From assembly GCA_902803265.1 (NCBI GenBank), contig CADCPD010000183.1, forward strand, positions 1-6,409: a stretch of 6,409 nt of DNA, in the 5' to 3' direction. A model generated the notes under the pieces. The model was not told the DNA's origin, did not search any database, and worked only from the letters and a program-made list of their open reading frames with translations. The DNA comes from an uncultured bacterium. Lineage in GTDB: Bacteria > Cyanobacteriota > Vampirovibrionia > Gastranaerophilales > Gastranaerophilaceae. Within the stretch, counting starts at the first letter, position 1. Each line of letters begins with the position of its first letter. The translations under genes and the position numbers were made by a program. This document shows positions 1-5,120 of the stretch, in pieces.

Positions 1-222
1 ATCTTGTGCTTGATGTCCTTGGGTACCATCCATATTTATTGGTAAGCCTACAACAATTGTTTCAACATTATTTGATTTTGCGATTTCTTCAATTTTTTCT
101 AATGCCTTTGCTTCAGGTTGTCTTGATATATAAGAATGAGGTGTTGCTATTACGTGTAAATAATCACTTAAGGCAATTCCTATTCTTTTTTCTCCAACAT
201 CAAGCGACATTATTTTATTCAT
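1..222 (-). CDS. ruvX: RuvX/YqgF-family putative Holliday junction resolvase, 3' part missing
   Basis: The first 74 codons are visible and the frame is still open at the left edge; the family is usually about 140 aa, so roughly half is present. The N-terminus reads MSLDVGEKRIGIALSD at residues 5-20, the first beta-strand of the RNase H-like fold with the presumed catalytic Asp (D8). Residues 57-67 contain the conserved IVVGLPINMDGT-type segment followed by a Gly-Gln-Ala stretch. Family members are proposed to resolve Holliday junctions or to process the 5' end of pre-16S rRNA in the cytoplasm; the sequence cannot say which applies here. I chose the ATG at 222 because it leaves the usual four residues before the LDVG strand; an ATG at 210 is the alternative. 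The stop of the upstream 550-aa gene lies 1 bp away, so the two are probably cotranscribed. The SD is weak (AAAGAA). Confidence 0.93.
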   Translation of the reverse strand, partial: MNKIMSLDVGEKRIGIALSDYLHVIATPHSYISRQPEAKALEKIEEIAKSNNVETIVVGLPINMDGTQGHQAQD

Positions 223-223
223 T

Positions 224-1876
224 TTATTCTTTTATCCACAAGCTTTCAATTTTTTCAATTACTTTTTCGGCTTGATTTTTGGTTATTGTGATTTCGTCTT
301 CATATTCATAATTTCTTCTGAACAGATTTGCAGTTTTCTTTGTTTCATCAAGCTTAAATTTAATTGATACATAATATTCATATATACTTTTTCTTATTAT
401 GTTTTTGAAAACTTCGTGTTTTGCTTCATCGTCAAAGTATAGTGAATAAAATAGATTACCTAATTCTTTTTCATTCGCTAGGTATTTCAAATAAGCCACA
501 TTCATTATTCGCTTTGACCATATTTTTTCTTCTTCTTTATCAATAAGGTTATTTAGGTTCTTTTCTATTTCTTCATCCAAATCTACATCATAATTGTCTT
601 TTTTGAAGTTGTTGTTTAAATTTTCTGTAAAGTCATAGAATTTTATTGAAAAATCTGTGTCTATAAACCATTTTTGTGTTTCATCACATAAGCATATTGT
701 ATTAATATCATCTTGTGATAATTTTTCTTTTTTAAATTTATCTTCTAAAATATATTCCATAGGAACAGGTTCTGTTGGAATATCATGTAATAAGTTTCTC
801 CAGCAAATATATTCATATGACATTAATTCCCCATGTTTATGAACCGTTGCTTCCGCATTCATTAATAATGTTTTTAGTACTGTGTGATTTATAAATACAG
901 GTAAATCATAGCCGTAGAATCTTTCTACAATTCTTTTAAATTCATTTTTTGTTATTTGGTTAAATCCGAAGCAATCAACAATGCCCCATTTATCGCTGAT
1001 TACAGTTGCGACAATTTGTATTGTTTCATCTTCTCTTTCTCTTGAAAAGATTAATGCTTGATTACCGTGGCCGTCAGGATAGCTTGCATATGATTCATAT
1101 GGCTTAGATTCCGAAAGCACTTTTTTATAGAAATCAAGAGTATTATCTTCTCTTACGCCGGATAGTTTTAGTGCTGAGATATTTCTTTTTATCGCAGGTA
1201 TAAATTCTTCGTCAACATATTCTTTTGCTTCTAGTAATGCATGTAATGCAAGTTGCGATTTTGATTGACCAAGTTCGTTAAGTGCTATCTGTGCAACTCT
1301 TGAACTTGGGTCATGTAAGAATACAGGAATTATAATATTAGCAAGTGCATCTTCAGAATAATCTTCTGCAAGTGATTGAACTAGCGTTCTTCTGTCATTA
1401 TCATTTAATGAATACAAAAAGTCTAAAAAGTCAATTTGTGCTTCAGGATTCATTATCGCAACATGCAATAATTCTTTTGTATCTGCATCGATGACATCAT
1501 CTGGCTCTTCAAAATAATCATCTATATTTTCATAATCAATTTTATTTCCTAAGTCTTTTAATATATTTAGTACTACTGTTTTTGCATAGTCCGATACCAT
1601 TGGACTTTTTAGAGTATTCCATAATGCGTTTTCCAATTGTTCTTTATCGCACAATCTTAATAGTAAATAGCATAATACATATGATTTTTGTTCTGTAGTT
1701 TTTACTAATTCTCTCATTAAGATATCAAGAATTGATTTTTTATCTGATTGATTGTCCAGAATATGTAAGATTTCATCAATTTTTGAAGCATCTTGCAGTG
1801 TTTGTAAATTTTTTATTGTAGTTAAAATTTCTGCTTTTAATTGAATTTTATTAAGTTGTTCTACATCATTAGGCAT
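224..1876 (-). CDS. Uncharacterised 550-aa protein with HEAT-like helical repeats
   Basis: I do not recognise a named family for the full protein. The N-terminal half (about 1-240) is almost wholly helical. Residues 188-220 resemble a HEAT repeat (DPSSRVAQIALNELGQ, then a second helix ending LLEAKEY), with weaker helical pairs before it, which suggests a protein-binding solenoid. Residues about 258-370 look like a separate mixed alpha/beta domain (SYPDGHGNQALIFSRE, a strand-rich IQIVATVISDKWGIVDCFGF, then helices with NEFKRIVERF). The C-terminal 180 residues are charged and helical, with acidic and lysine-rich stretches at 420-452. There is no signal peptide or membrane segment, so it is probably cytoplasmic. 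The ATG shares its A with the TAA stop of the zinc-finger gene upstream (TAATG) and has a strong SD inside that gene, so translation is likely coupled. The partnership with the zinc-finger protein is inferred from gene order only. Confidence 0.85.
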   Translation of the reverse strand: MPNDVEQLNKIQLKAEILTTIKNLQTLQDASKIDEILHILDNQSDKKSILDILMRELVKTTEQKSYVLCYLLLRLCDKEQLENALWNTLKSPMVSDYAKTVVLNILKDLGNKIDYENIDDYFEEPDDVIDADTKELLHVAIMNPEAQIDFLDFLYSLNDNDRRTLVQSLAEDYSEDALANIIIPVFLHDPSSRVAQIALNELGQSKSQLALHALLEAKEYVDEEFIPAIKRNISALKLSGVREDNTLDFYKKVLSESKPYESYASYPDGHGNQALIFSREREDETIQIVATVISDKWGIVDCFGFNQITKNEFKRIVERFYGYDLPVFINHTVLKTLLMNAEATVHKHGELMSYEYICWRNLLHDIPTEPVPMEYILEDKFKKEKLSQDDINTICLCDETQKWFIDTDFSIKFYDFTENLNNNFKKDNYDVDLDEEIEKNLNNLIDKEEEKIWSKRIMNVAYLKYLANEKELGNLFYSLYFDDEAKHEVFKNIIRKSIYEYYVSIKFKLDETKKTANLFRRNYEYEDEITITKNQAEKVIEKIESLWIKE

Positions 1877-2154
1877 TATTTGTTACCCCTCCACATTGCA
1901 TCAAGAAGTCTTTGGGCTTCTGCTGATAAATTTCTATCGTTCATTATTAGATATTGTACTGCTATCATTACGCAGTCTGAACATATATTTACATTTGGAC
2001 CTTTTACCATTTTTAATACTTGTGTATTTGGTCGTCCGCAAAAACTGCAATAAGTTAATTCCGGAGTTTTCTGTTCAGTTTCTTTTTCCGTGTTTGCAGT
2101 TTCTGATTTTTTACTGCTTCTTTTTCCAAGTTTTATTACTTTTTCTTCTGACAT
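1876..2154 (-). CDS. Small protein with a stand-alone ClpX-type C4 zinc finger
   Basis: This 92-aa protein has a hydrophilic Lys/Glu/Thr-rich N-terminus (1-32) and then a ClpX-type zinc-binding domain: C36-x2-C39-GRPN...KGPNVNIC58-x2-C61-V. The spacing and the GPNVNICSDCV block match the N-terminal domain of ClpX, where it dimerises and docks adaptors and substrates. The AAA+ ATPase part of ClpX (about 420 aa in total) is absent: the ORF ends about 30 residues after the last Cys, in a short helix (SAEAQRLLDAMW), with an in-frame TAA that overlaps the next ATG. The tight coupling to the following gene argues for a complete small gene rather than a broken clpX. It may be an adaptor or regulator acting through zinc-domain contacts, but that is inference. 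The ATG at 2154 has an AAGGA SD 7 nt upstream. Confidence 0.88.
   Translation of the reverse strand: MSEEKVIKLGKRSSKKSETANTEKETEQKTPELTYCSFCGRPNTQVLKMVKGPNVNICSDCVMIAVQYLIMNDRNLSAEAQRLLDAMWRGNK
1886..1892 (-). promoter_or_regulatory. Strong ribosome binding site for the 550-aa gene
   Basis: The minus strand reads GGAGGGG, 9 nt before the ATG at 1876. It lies inside the last codons (Trp-Arg-Gly) of the zinc-finger gene. With the TAATG overlap it fixes the start and suggests translational coupling. Confidence 0.8.
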
Positions 2155-2161
2155 TTATTTT

Positions 2162-2166
2162 TCCTT
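2162..2166 (-). promoter_or_regulatory. Ribosome binding site of the zinc-finger gene
   Basis: The minus strand reads AAGGA 7 nt before the ATG at 2154, which supports that start. Confidence 0.65.
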
Positions 2167-2178
2167 TTTGATATTCTA

Positions 2179-2208
2179 ATTGTATATTAAACTTTAAATT
2201 ATTGCCAA
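2179..2208 (-). promoter_or_regulatory. Candidate sigma70-type promoter for the zinc-finger/HEAT-like/ruvX operon
   Basis: The minus strand has TTGGCA (2208-2203) and, 18 bp on, TACAAT (2184-2179); TATACA at 2186-2181 would give a 16-bp spacer. Transcription would start near 2172, about 18 nt before the ATG, with the SD within the leader. The region is very AT-rich, so -10-like boxes arise by chance; the rarer TTGGCA is the more informative element. Confidence 0.45.
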
Positions 2209-2230
2209 ATTTTTTAATTTAATTTAAAAT
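2202..2230 (+). promoter_or_regulatory. Candidate sigma70-type promoter for the lipoprotein/lgt operon
   Basis: TTGCCA (2202-2207), a 17-bp spacer and TAAAAT (2225-2230) give a start near 2237 and a leader of about 43 nt that includes the SD. The -35 box overlaps the -35 box of the opposing promoter on the other strand. Confidence 0.45.
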
Positions 2231-2264
2231 TTATTTTACATGGTTTTAATATTTTTATAATTTC

Positions 2265-2270
2265 GAGGGG
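2265..2270 (+). promoter_or_regulatory. Ribosome binding site of the TPR lipoprotein gene
   Basis: GAGGGG lies 9 nt before the ATG at 2280. Spacing and sequence resemble the site of the 550-aa gene, and it confirms the start that yields the lipoprotein signal peptide. Confidence 0.8.
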
Positions 2271-2279
2271 ATATATTTT

Positions 2280-2909
2280 ATGAAAAAATTTGCTTTTATT
2301 CTTTCTGTGATATTTATATCTGTTTTTTCTACAGCTTGTGTAAATAATCTTGCTGTTCAAGAACTTAATAATAAAGCTAAAGTTTTTATGGACAAAGGTG
2401 ATTACGAAAATGCTATCAGTAGATTGCAATCAAGCATTGATTTAGATGATACTATTTTTGAAACTCAATATAATTTGGGTGTGGCTTATACTTATGCTGA
2501 CAAGTATAATGAAGCTATTGATACCTTTAATAAGGCTCTTGAACTTAATCCTAATATGTCTGTAACATATTATTCTCTTGGAGTTGCTCAAGAAAATTTT
2601 GCTATCGATATAATAAAAGGTGCTATTAAAGCTGATGGGACACCATTTTCTGAAGATGAACTTATTGAACTTGCAGGTGAAAAACCAACATTAACTGCTG
2701 AAGATATTTCAAAAGCTAAGAATTTGTATCAAGCTGCTATACAGTCTTATGAAGAATATTTGAATAAAGATTCTAAGGCTAAAGATAAAGAAAATGTAGA
2801 AGCAAAAATTGCTAATATTCAAGCTGAACTTGTAAAACTTGACAATCCTGATTTGCTAAATAGCAATAATAATGCGGTAAATTACAATAAAACTTTAAGA
2901 GTTGAGTAG
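2280..2909 (+). CDS. TPR-repeat lipoprotein
   Basis: The 209-aa product begins with a lipoprotein signal peptide: MKK, a hydrophobic core (FAFILSVIFISVF) and a lipobox-like STAC ending at Cys20. The -3 Ser is less usual than Leu, but the pattern fits. Val at +2 argues against inner-membrane retention if the E. coli rule applies. Two canonical TPR units follow at about 27-60 (FMDKGDYENAISRLQSSIDLD) and 61-94 (YNLGVAYTYADKYNEAIDTFNKALELNP). A third seems split: helix A at 96-109 (TYYSLGVAQENFA), an insertion of about 33 residues, then a helix-B-like stretch at 144-165 (AKNLYQAAIQSYEEYLNKD). The C-terminus (166-209) is polar. TPRs bind proteins, so it is probably an envelope scaffold or assembly factor; the partner is unknown. 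Lgt, the enzyme that would lipidate Cys20, is encoded 15 bp downstream in the same frame. Confidence 0.9.
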   Translation: MKKFAFILSVIFISVFSTACVNNLAVQELNNKAKVFMDKGDYENAISRLQSSIDLDDTIFETQYNLGVAYTYADKYNEAIDTFNKALELNPNMSVTYYSLGVAQENFAIDIIKGAIKADGTPFSEDELIELAGEKPTLTAEDISKAKNLYQAAIQSYEEYLNKDSKAKDKENVEAKIANIQAELVKLDNPDLLNSNNNAVNYNKTLRVE

Positions 2910-2924
2910 AAGAATATAGCAATT

Positions 2925-3716
2925 ATGTTTGTTTCTCCGGGCGAAGTTTGTTTTTCAGTTTTCGGAATAGATATTTATTATTACGGAATTATAATGGGGA
3001 TTGCCGTTTTTGTTGGTGTTCTTTTTTCTGATTTCGTAAGAAAAAAATATTATTCATATATTTCTGAAAATAATTTTTATAACTCTGTTCTCGTAATTAT
3101 TATTTTCGGCTTTTTAGGTGCACGTTTGTACTATTGTTTATTTAATTTTTCCTATTATTCAAATCATTTTTTTGAAATATTAGATTTTAGACAAGGCGGT
3201 TTATCTATACATGGCGGATTAATTTTTGGATTTTTATCCGGTGCAGTTTTTGCTATTGTAAAAAAAATCCCTTTACTTAAGCTAGCGGATTTATTTTCTT
3301 ATGGATTAGTTCTTGCTCAAGCAATAGGAAGATGGGGAAATTTCTTTAATTCGGAAGCTTTTGGAAAACCTACAGATATTTTTTGCAAATTATACATTCC
3401 TGTTTCGGATAGACCTTTAGATTATATGAATTATGAGTTTTTTCACCCTACCTTTTTGTATGAGTCGATTTTGTGCATTATTATTTTTATTCTTTTATTT
3501 TTTGTCGTTAGAAAAATGGTTAAAGGGTACGATGGGTTCGTATTTTGTTCTTATCTAATAATGTATTCTATAGTAAGAATTATTGTTGAAAATATTAGAA
3601 TTGATAGTATTTTCTTTATTTTGGGACTTCCGTTGCCAATATTTGTTTCTCTTTGTATTCTTATTTTGTCTGTGGTTTGTGTAGTTTTTCTTTGTATGAA
3701 GTATTTCAAAATGTAA
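2925..3716 (+). CDS. lgt: Prolipoprotein diacylglyceryl transferase
   Basis: Lgt moves a diacylglyceryl group from phosphatidylglycerol to the lipobox Cys of prolipoproteins, the first step of lipoprotein maturation, in the cytoplasmic membrane. The 263-aa protein has about seven hydrophobic segments and the family signatures in order: the N-terminal SPGEVCFSVFGIDIYYYGIIMG, GARLYY at 65-70, GGLSIHGGLI at 91-100 (H96 in the conserved HGGL), the Lgt signature GRWGNFFNSEAFG at 135-147, HPTFLYES at 174-181, and R218...E222..R225 near the end, matching the essential Arg region of the E. coli enzyme. The length is normal. The ATG at 2925 gives the usual few residues before the SPG block, although no good SD precedes it, so it may depend on coupling to the lipoprotein gene ending at 2909. 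An in-frame TAG there excludes a longer start. Confidence 0.97.
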   Translation: MFVSPGEVCFSVFGIDIYYYGIIMGIAVFVGVLFSDFVRKKYYSYISENNFYNSVLVIIIFGFLGARLYYCLFNFSYYSNHFFEILDFRQGGLSIHGGLIFGFLSGAVFAIVKKIPLLKLADLFSYGLVLAQAIGRWGNFFNSEAFGKPTDIFCKLYIPVSDRPLDYMNYEFFHPTFLYESILCIIIFILLFFVVRKMVKGYDGFVFCSYLIMYSIVRIIVENIRIDSIFFILGLPLPIFVSLCILILSVVCVVFLCMKYFKM

Positions 3717-3727
3717 CGCTATATATA

Positions 3728-3762
3728 TTAAATATTATCCTTATTGTGTTAAATATTTTATC
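3728..3762 (+). repeat. Short direct repeat TTAAATATT, copies 21 bp apart
   Basis: TTAAATATT occurs at 3728-3736 and again at 3749-3757, with similar sequence after each copy (ATCC and TTATC). The 21-bp period is two helical turns, as in some tandem operators. It lies in the 78-bp gap between lgt and the 288-aa gene. The sequence is so AT-rich that chance is a fair explanation. I see no convincing -35/-10 pair here, so whether the next gene has its own promoter is unclear. Confidence 0.3.
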
Positions 3763-3794
3763 ATGTTTGTATTATCAGGTGTTAGTAGGTACTT

Positions 3795-4661
3795 ATGACT
3801 TTAGATATTAACAGTAATGGTTCATATTTTTATAATGGTAAACCACGCAAAAATAATAACGAAGAAGAAAGTGATGCTGACGAACATAAAAATAAAGATG
3901 AGGATAAAGAATCCCAATCTAAGAAGAAATCTTATGAAAAGAAAAAAGCTGATGTTAGTTCTTTAGATCTTATGGGAATGCAAAATGCTCTTATGATTCA
4001 TAAAGAAAGCATCGTTCATCCGAGTGGCTCTGTTGATAATAAAAAAATGTTCAATTATAATGAAAATTCTGACGGTAATATAAAGCCTGTGCATTCTAGT
4101 TCTTTGGAAAAATCATCACATTCTGACCTACATGTTCCTGATAATGTATGTCCGTCTCATCAAAGTTTTTCAACTAATAATGAATCAGAGTCGTCTGTTT
4201 CTAATAATATACATTCTGAAAATAAAAATGCCACTCAAATTTCAGGAAATGTTAAATCAGTTTCTAATGATTTAATGACTCATTCTGATATTCATTCCAA
4301 ATTAAATAATTCTGTTAATGTTTCAAATATAAATGTAAATTATGAGGAACTTGGCATTATTCAAAATGATGATGGTACATTTTCTATGAAGAATAATCCG
4401 TTTGGTAGATTTACTAAAGAAACTATTGAGGATTATATTAACAAATATATTTATCCGTCATCACCGGATACATGGGTTAATGGTTATTCTCAAATTTATA
4501 CTATTAAAAATCAAAAATTCTTCTTGATGAAGGTTACGTTGACTAATGGAACAAGAGCCTTTAGAGGTACAATTATTGAAAATGAAACTTTGTGTACGAT
4601 ATACTTTGCTGTTAATGAAAAAGGTTTGCCTGATGAAAATAAGGTTTTAATGAGAAGATAA
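3795..4661 (+). CDS. Uncharacterised 288-aa protein with a disordered Ser/Asn/His-rich N-terminus
   Basis: I do not recognise this protein. Residues 18-52 are highly charged (NNNEEESDADEHKNKDEDKE, then a Lys-rich stretch). Residues 70-180 are low-complexity Ser/Asn/His sequence with a recurring His-Ser pair (H100, H109, H140, H163, H167; also H75-Pro and Ser-H122). One conserved-looking island, SSLDLMGMQNALMIHKES at 55-72, interrupts the disorder. Residues 183-288 look folded: YEELGIIQNDDGTFSMKNNPFGRFTKETIEDYINKY, then strands with KFFLMKVTLTNGTRAFRGTIIENETLCTIYFAVNEKG. There is no signal peptide or membrane span, so it is cytoplasmic unless exported by a non-Sec route. The SD is weak (AGGT 4 nt before the ATG). 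It follows lgt on the same strand, but nothing shows a functional link. Confidence 0.8.
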   Translation: MTLDINSNGSYFYNGKPRKNNNEEESDADEHKNKDEDKESQSKKKSYEKKKADVSSLDLMGMQNALMIHKESIVHPSGSVDNKKMFNYNENSDGNIKPVHSSSLEKSSHSDLHVPDNVCPSHQSFSTNNESESSVSNNIHSENKNATQISGNVKSVSNDLMTHSDIHSKLNNSVNVSNINVNYEELGIIQNDDGTFSMKNNPFGRFTKETIEDYINKYIYPSSPDTWVNGYSQIYTIKNQKFFLMKVTLTNGTRAFRGTIIENETLCTIYFAVNEKGLPDENKVLMRR

Positions 4662-4678
4662 CCTAAATTCTTTTTTTT
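4642..4678 (+). terminator. Possible weak intrinsic terminator after the 288-aa gene
   Basis: AGGTT (4642-4646) can pair with AACCT (4660-4664), and a run of eight T (4671-4678) follows 6 nt later. The stem is only 5 bp with a 13-nt loop and overlaps the stop codon, so the T tract is better evidence than the hairpin. A second possible stem (AAAGTT/AACTTT, 4695-4710) followed by TCTTTT lies just downstream inside the converging gene. Confidence 0.3.
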
Positions 4679-4692
4679 ATTAATTTTTACAT

Positions 4693-5118
4693 TTAAAGTT
4701 TTGGAACTTTTCTTTTAGGTATTATTTCACAGGTTCCATAGCCTTTATATTTTGCGATATATGAGCGATTAGCATTTAGTATTTCATTTCTGTCTGTTGT
4801 AAGTTGATTTGTTGCTCTGTCAATTTTGTATAAAACATCTGTGCTCCCGAATGGATATTTATAATCTATTTTAAATAAAAGATATTCATAATTATAATCT
4901 ACTATATTATCTACCTTTTTAACTTTTCCGAAGTGAACATAAGATATTGTATTTTTGTTATCATTATATTTGATATGTATGTGTAAATCGTGAGCTTTTA
5001 TTTCTGGTATTTTTACATTATATTCTTCAAAATTGCACATTAAATCGACAGCGGTTGCTGTGAGATTAATTGATATAAACAATAGAAGAACAATTGATAT
5101 TCTAAAAAAACTTTTCAC
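4693..5118 (-). CDS. Small exported protein of unknown function, coupled to the sensor kinase
   Basis: I do not recognise the family. From a GTG at 5118 the product is 141 aa and starts MKSFFR, then a hydrophobic core (ISIVLLLFISINL) and a likely signal peptidase I site after ATA, leaving a mature protein of about 118 aa. It holds only two cysteines, one 5 residues after the predicted cleavage site and one in YGTCEII near the C-terminus, which could form a disulfide. The mature part is rich in Tyr, Lys and Asp and looks beta-rich (HDLHIHIKYND, NTISYVHFGKV, YLLFKIDYKYPFG, VLYKIDRATNQLT). A TTG at 5130 would extend it by four residues (MGIV) and overlap the kinase gene by 10 bp; I prefer GTG because it gives a normal signal peptide start with Lys at position 2. 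The gene begins 2 bp after the kinase stop, so it is probably cotranscribed with it. An envelope partner of the kinase is possible but unproven. Confidence 0.8.
   Translation of the reverse strand: MKSFFRISIVLLLFISINLTATAVDLMCNFEEYNVKIPEIKAHDLHIHIKYNDNKNTISYVHFGKVKKVDNIVDYNYEYLLFKIDYKYPFGSTDVLYKIDRATNQLTTDRNEILNANRSYIAKYKGYGTCEIIPKRKVPKL
4695..4710. repeat. Small perfect inverted repeat at the convergent gene ends
   Basis: AAAGTT (4695-4700), loop TTGG, AACTTT (4705-4710). It overlaps the last codons and stop of the exported-protein gene. Only plus-strand transcripts have T-rich sequence after the stem, so it could help stop transcription from the 288-aa gene; on the minus strand it is followed by A-rich sequence and does not look like a terminator. 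Confidence 0.3.
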
Positions 5119-5120
5119 TA

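Noticed and set aside
6..275. Plus-strand 89-aa ORF
   Set aside because: It lies antisense to ruvX, which has clear family motifs, and reads as a Leu/Phe/Gln-rich shadow with no domain.
657..842. Plus-strand 61-aa ORF
   Set aside because: It is inside the 550-aa gene on the opposite strand, with no SD and no recognisable motif.
1876..2154. Pseudogene of clpX
   Set aside because: There is no trace of the AAA+ domain downstream, the ORF ends in a designed-looking TAATG overlap with a strong SD, and it has its own SD and promoter-like sequence, so it looks like an intact small gene.
1841..2171. Two overlapping plus-strand ORFs (70 and 91 aa)
   Set aside because: Both are antisense to the ClpX-type zinc-finger gene, whose Cys motif and SD are clear.
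2235..2261. TTTACA/TATAAT pair as the lipoprotein promoter
   Set aside because: The spacer is only 15 bp and the start would fall within the SD, removing the ribosome site; the TTGCCA/TAAAAT pair upstream fits better.
2214..2429. Minus-strand 71-aa ORF
   Set aside because: It is antisense to the signal peptide and first TPR of the lipoprotein and spans its promoter and SD; its Lys/Asn/Ile-rich product reflects base composition.
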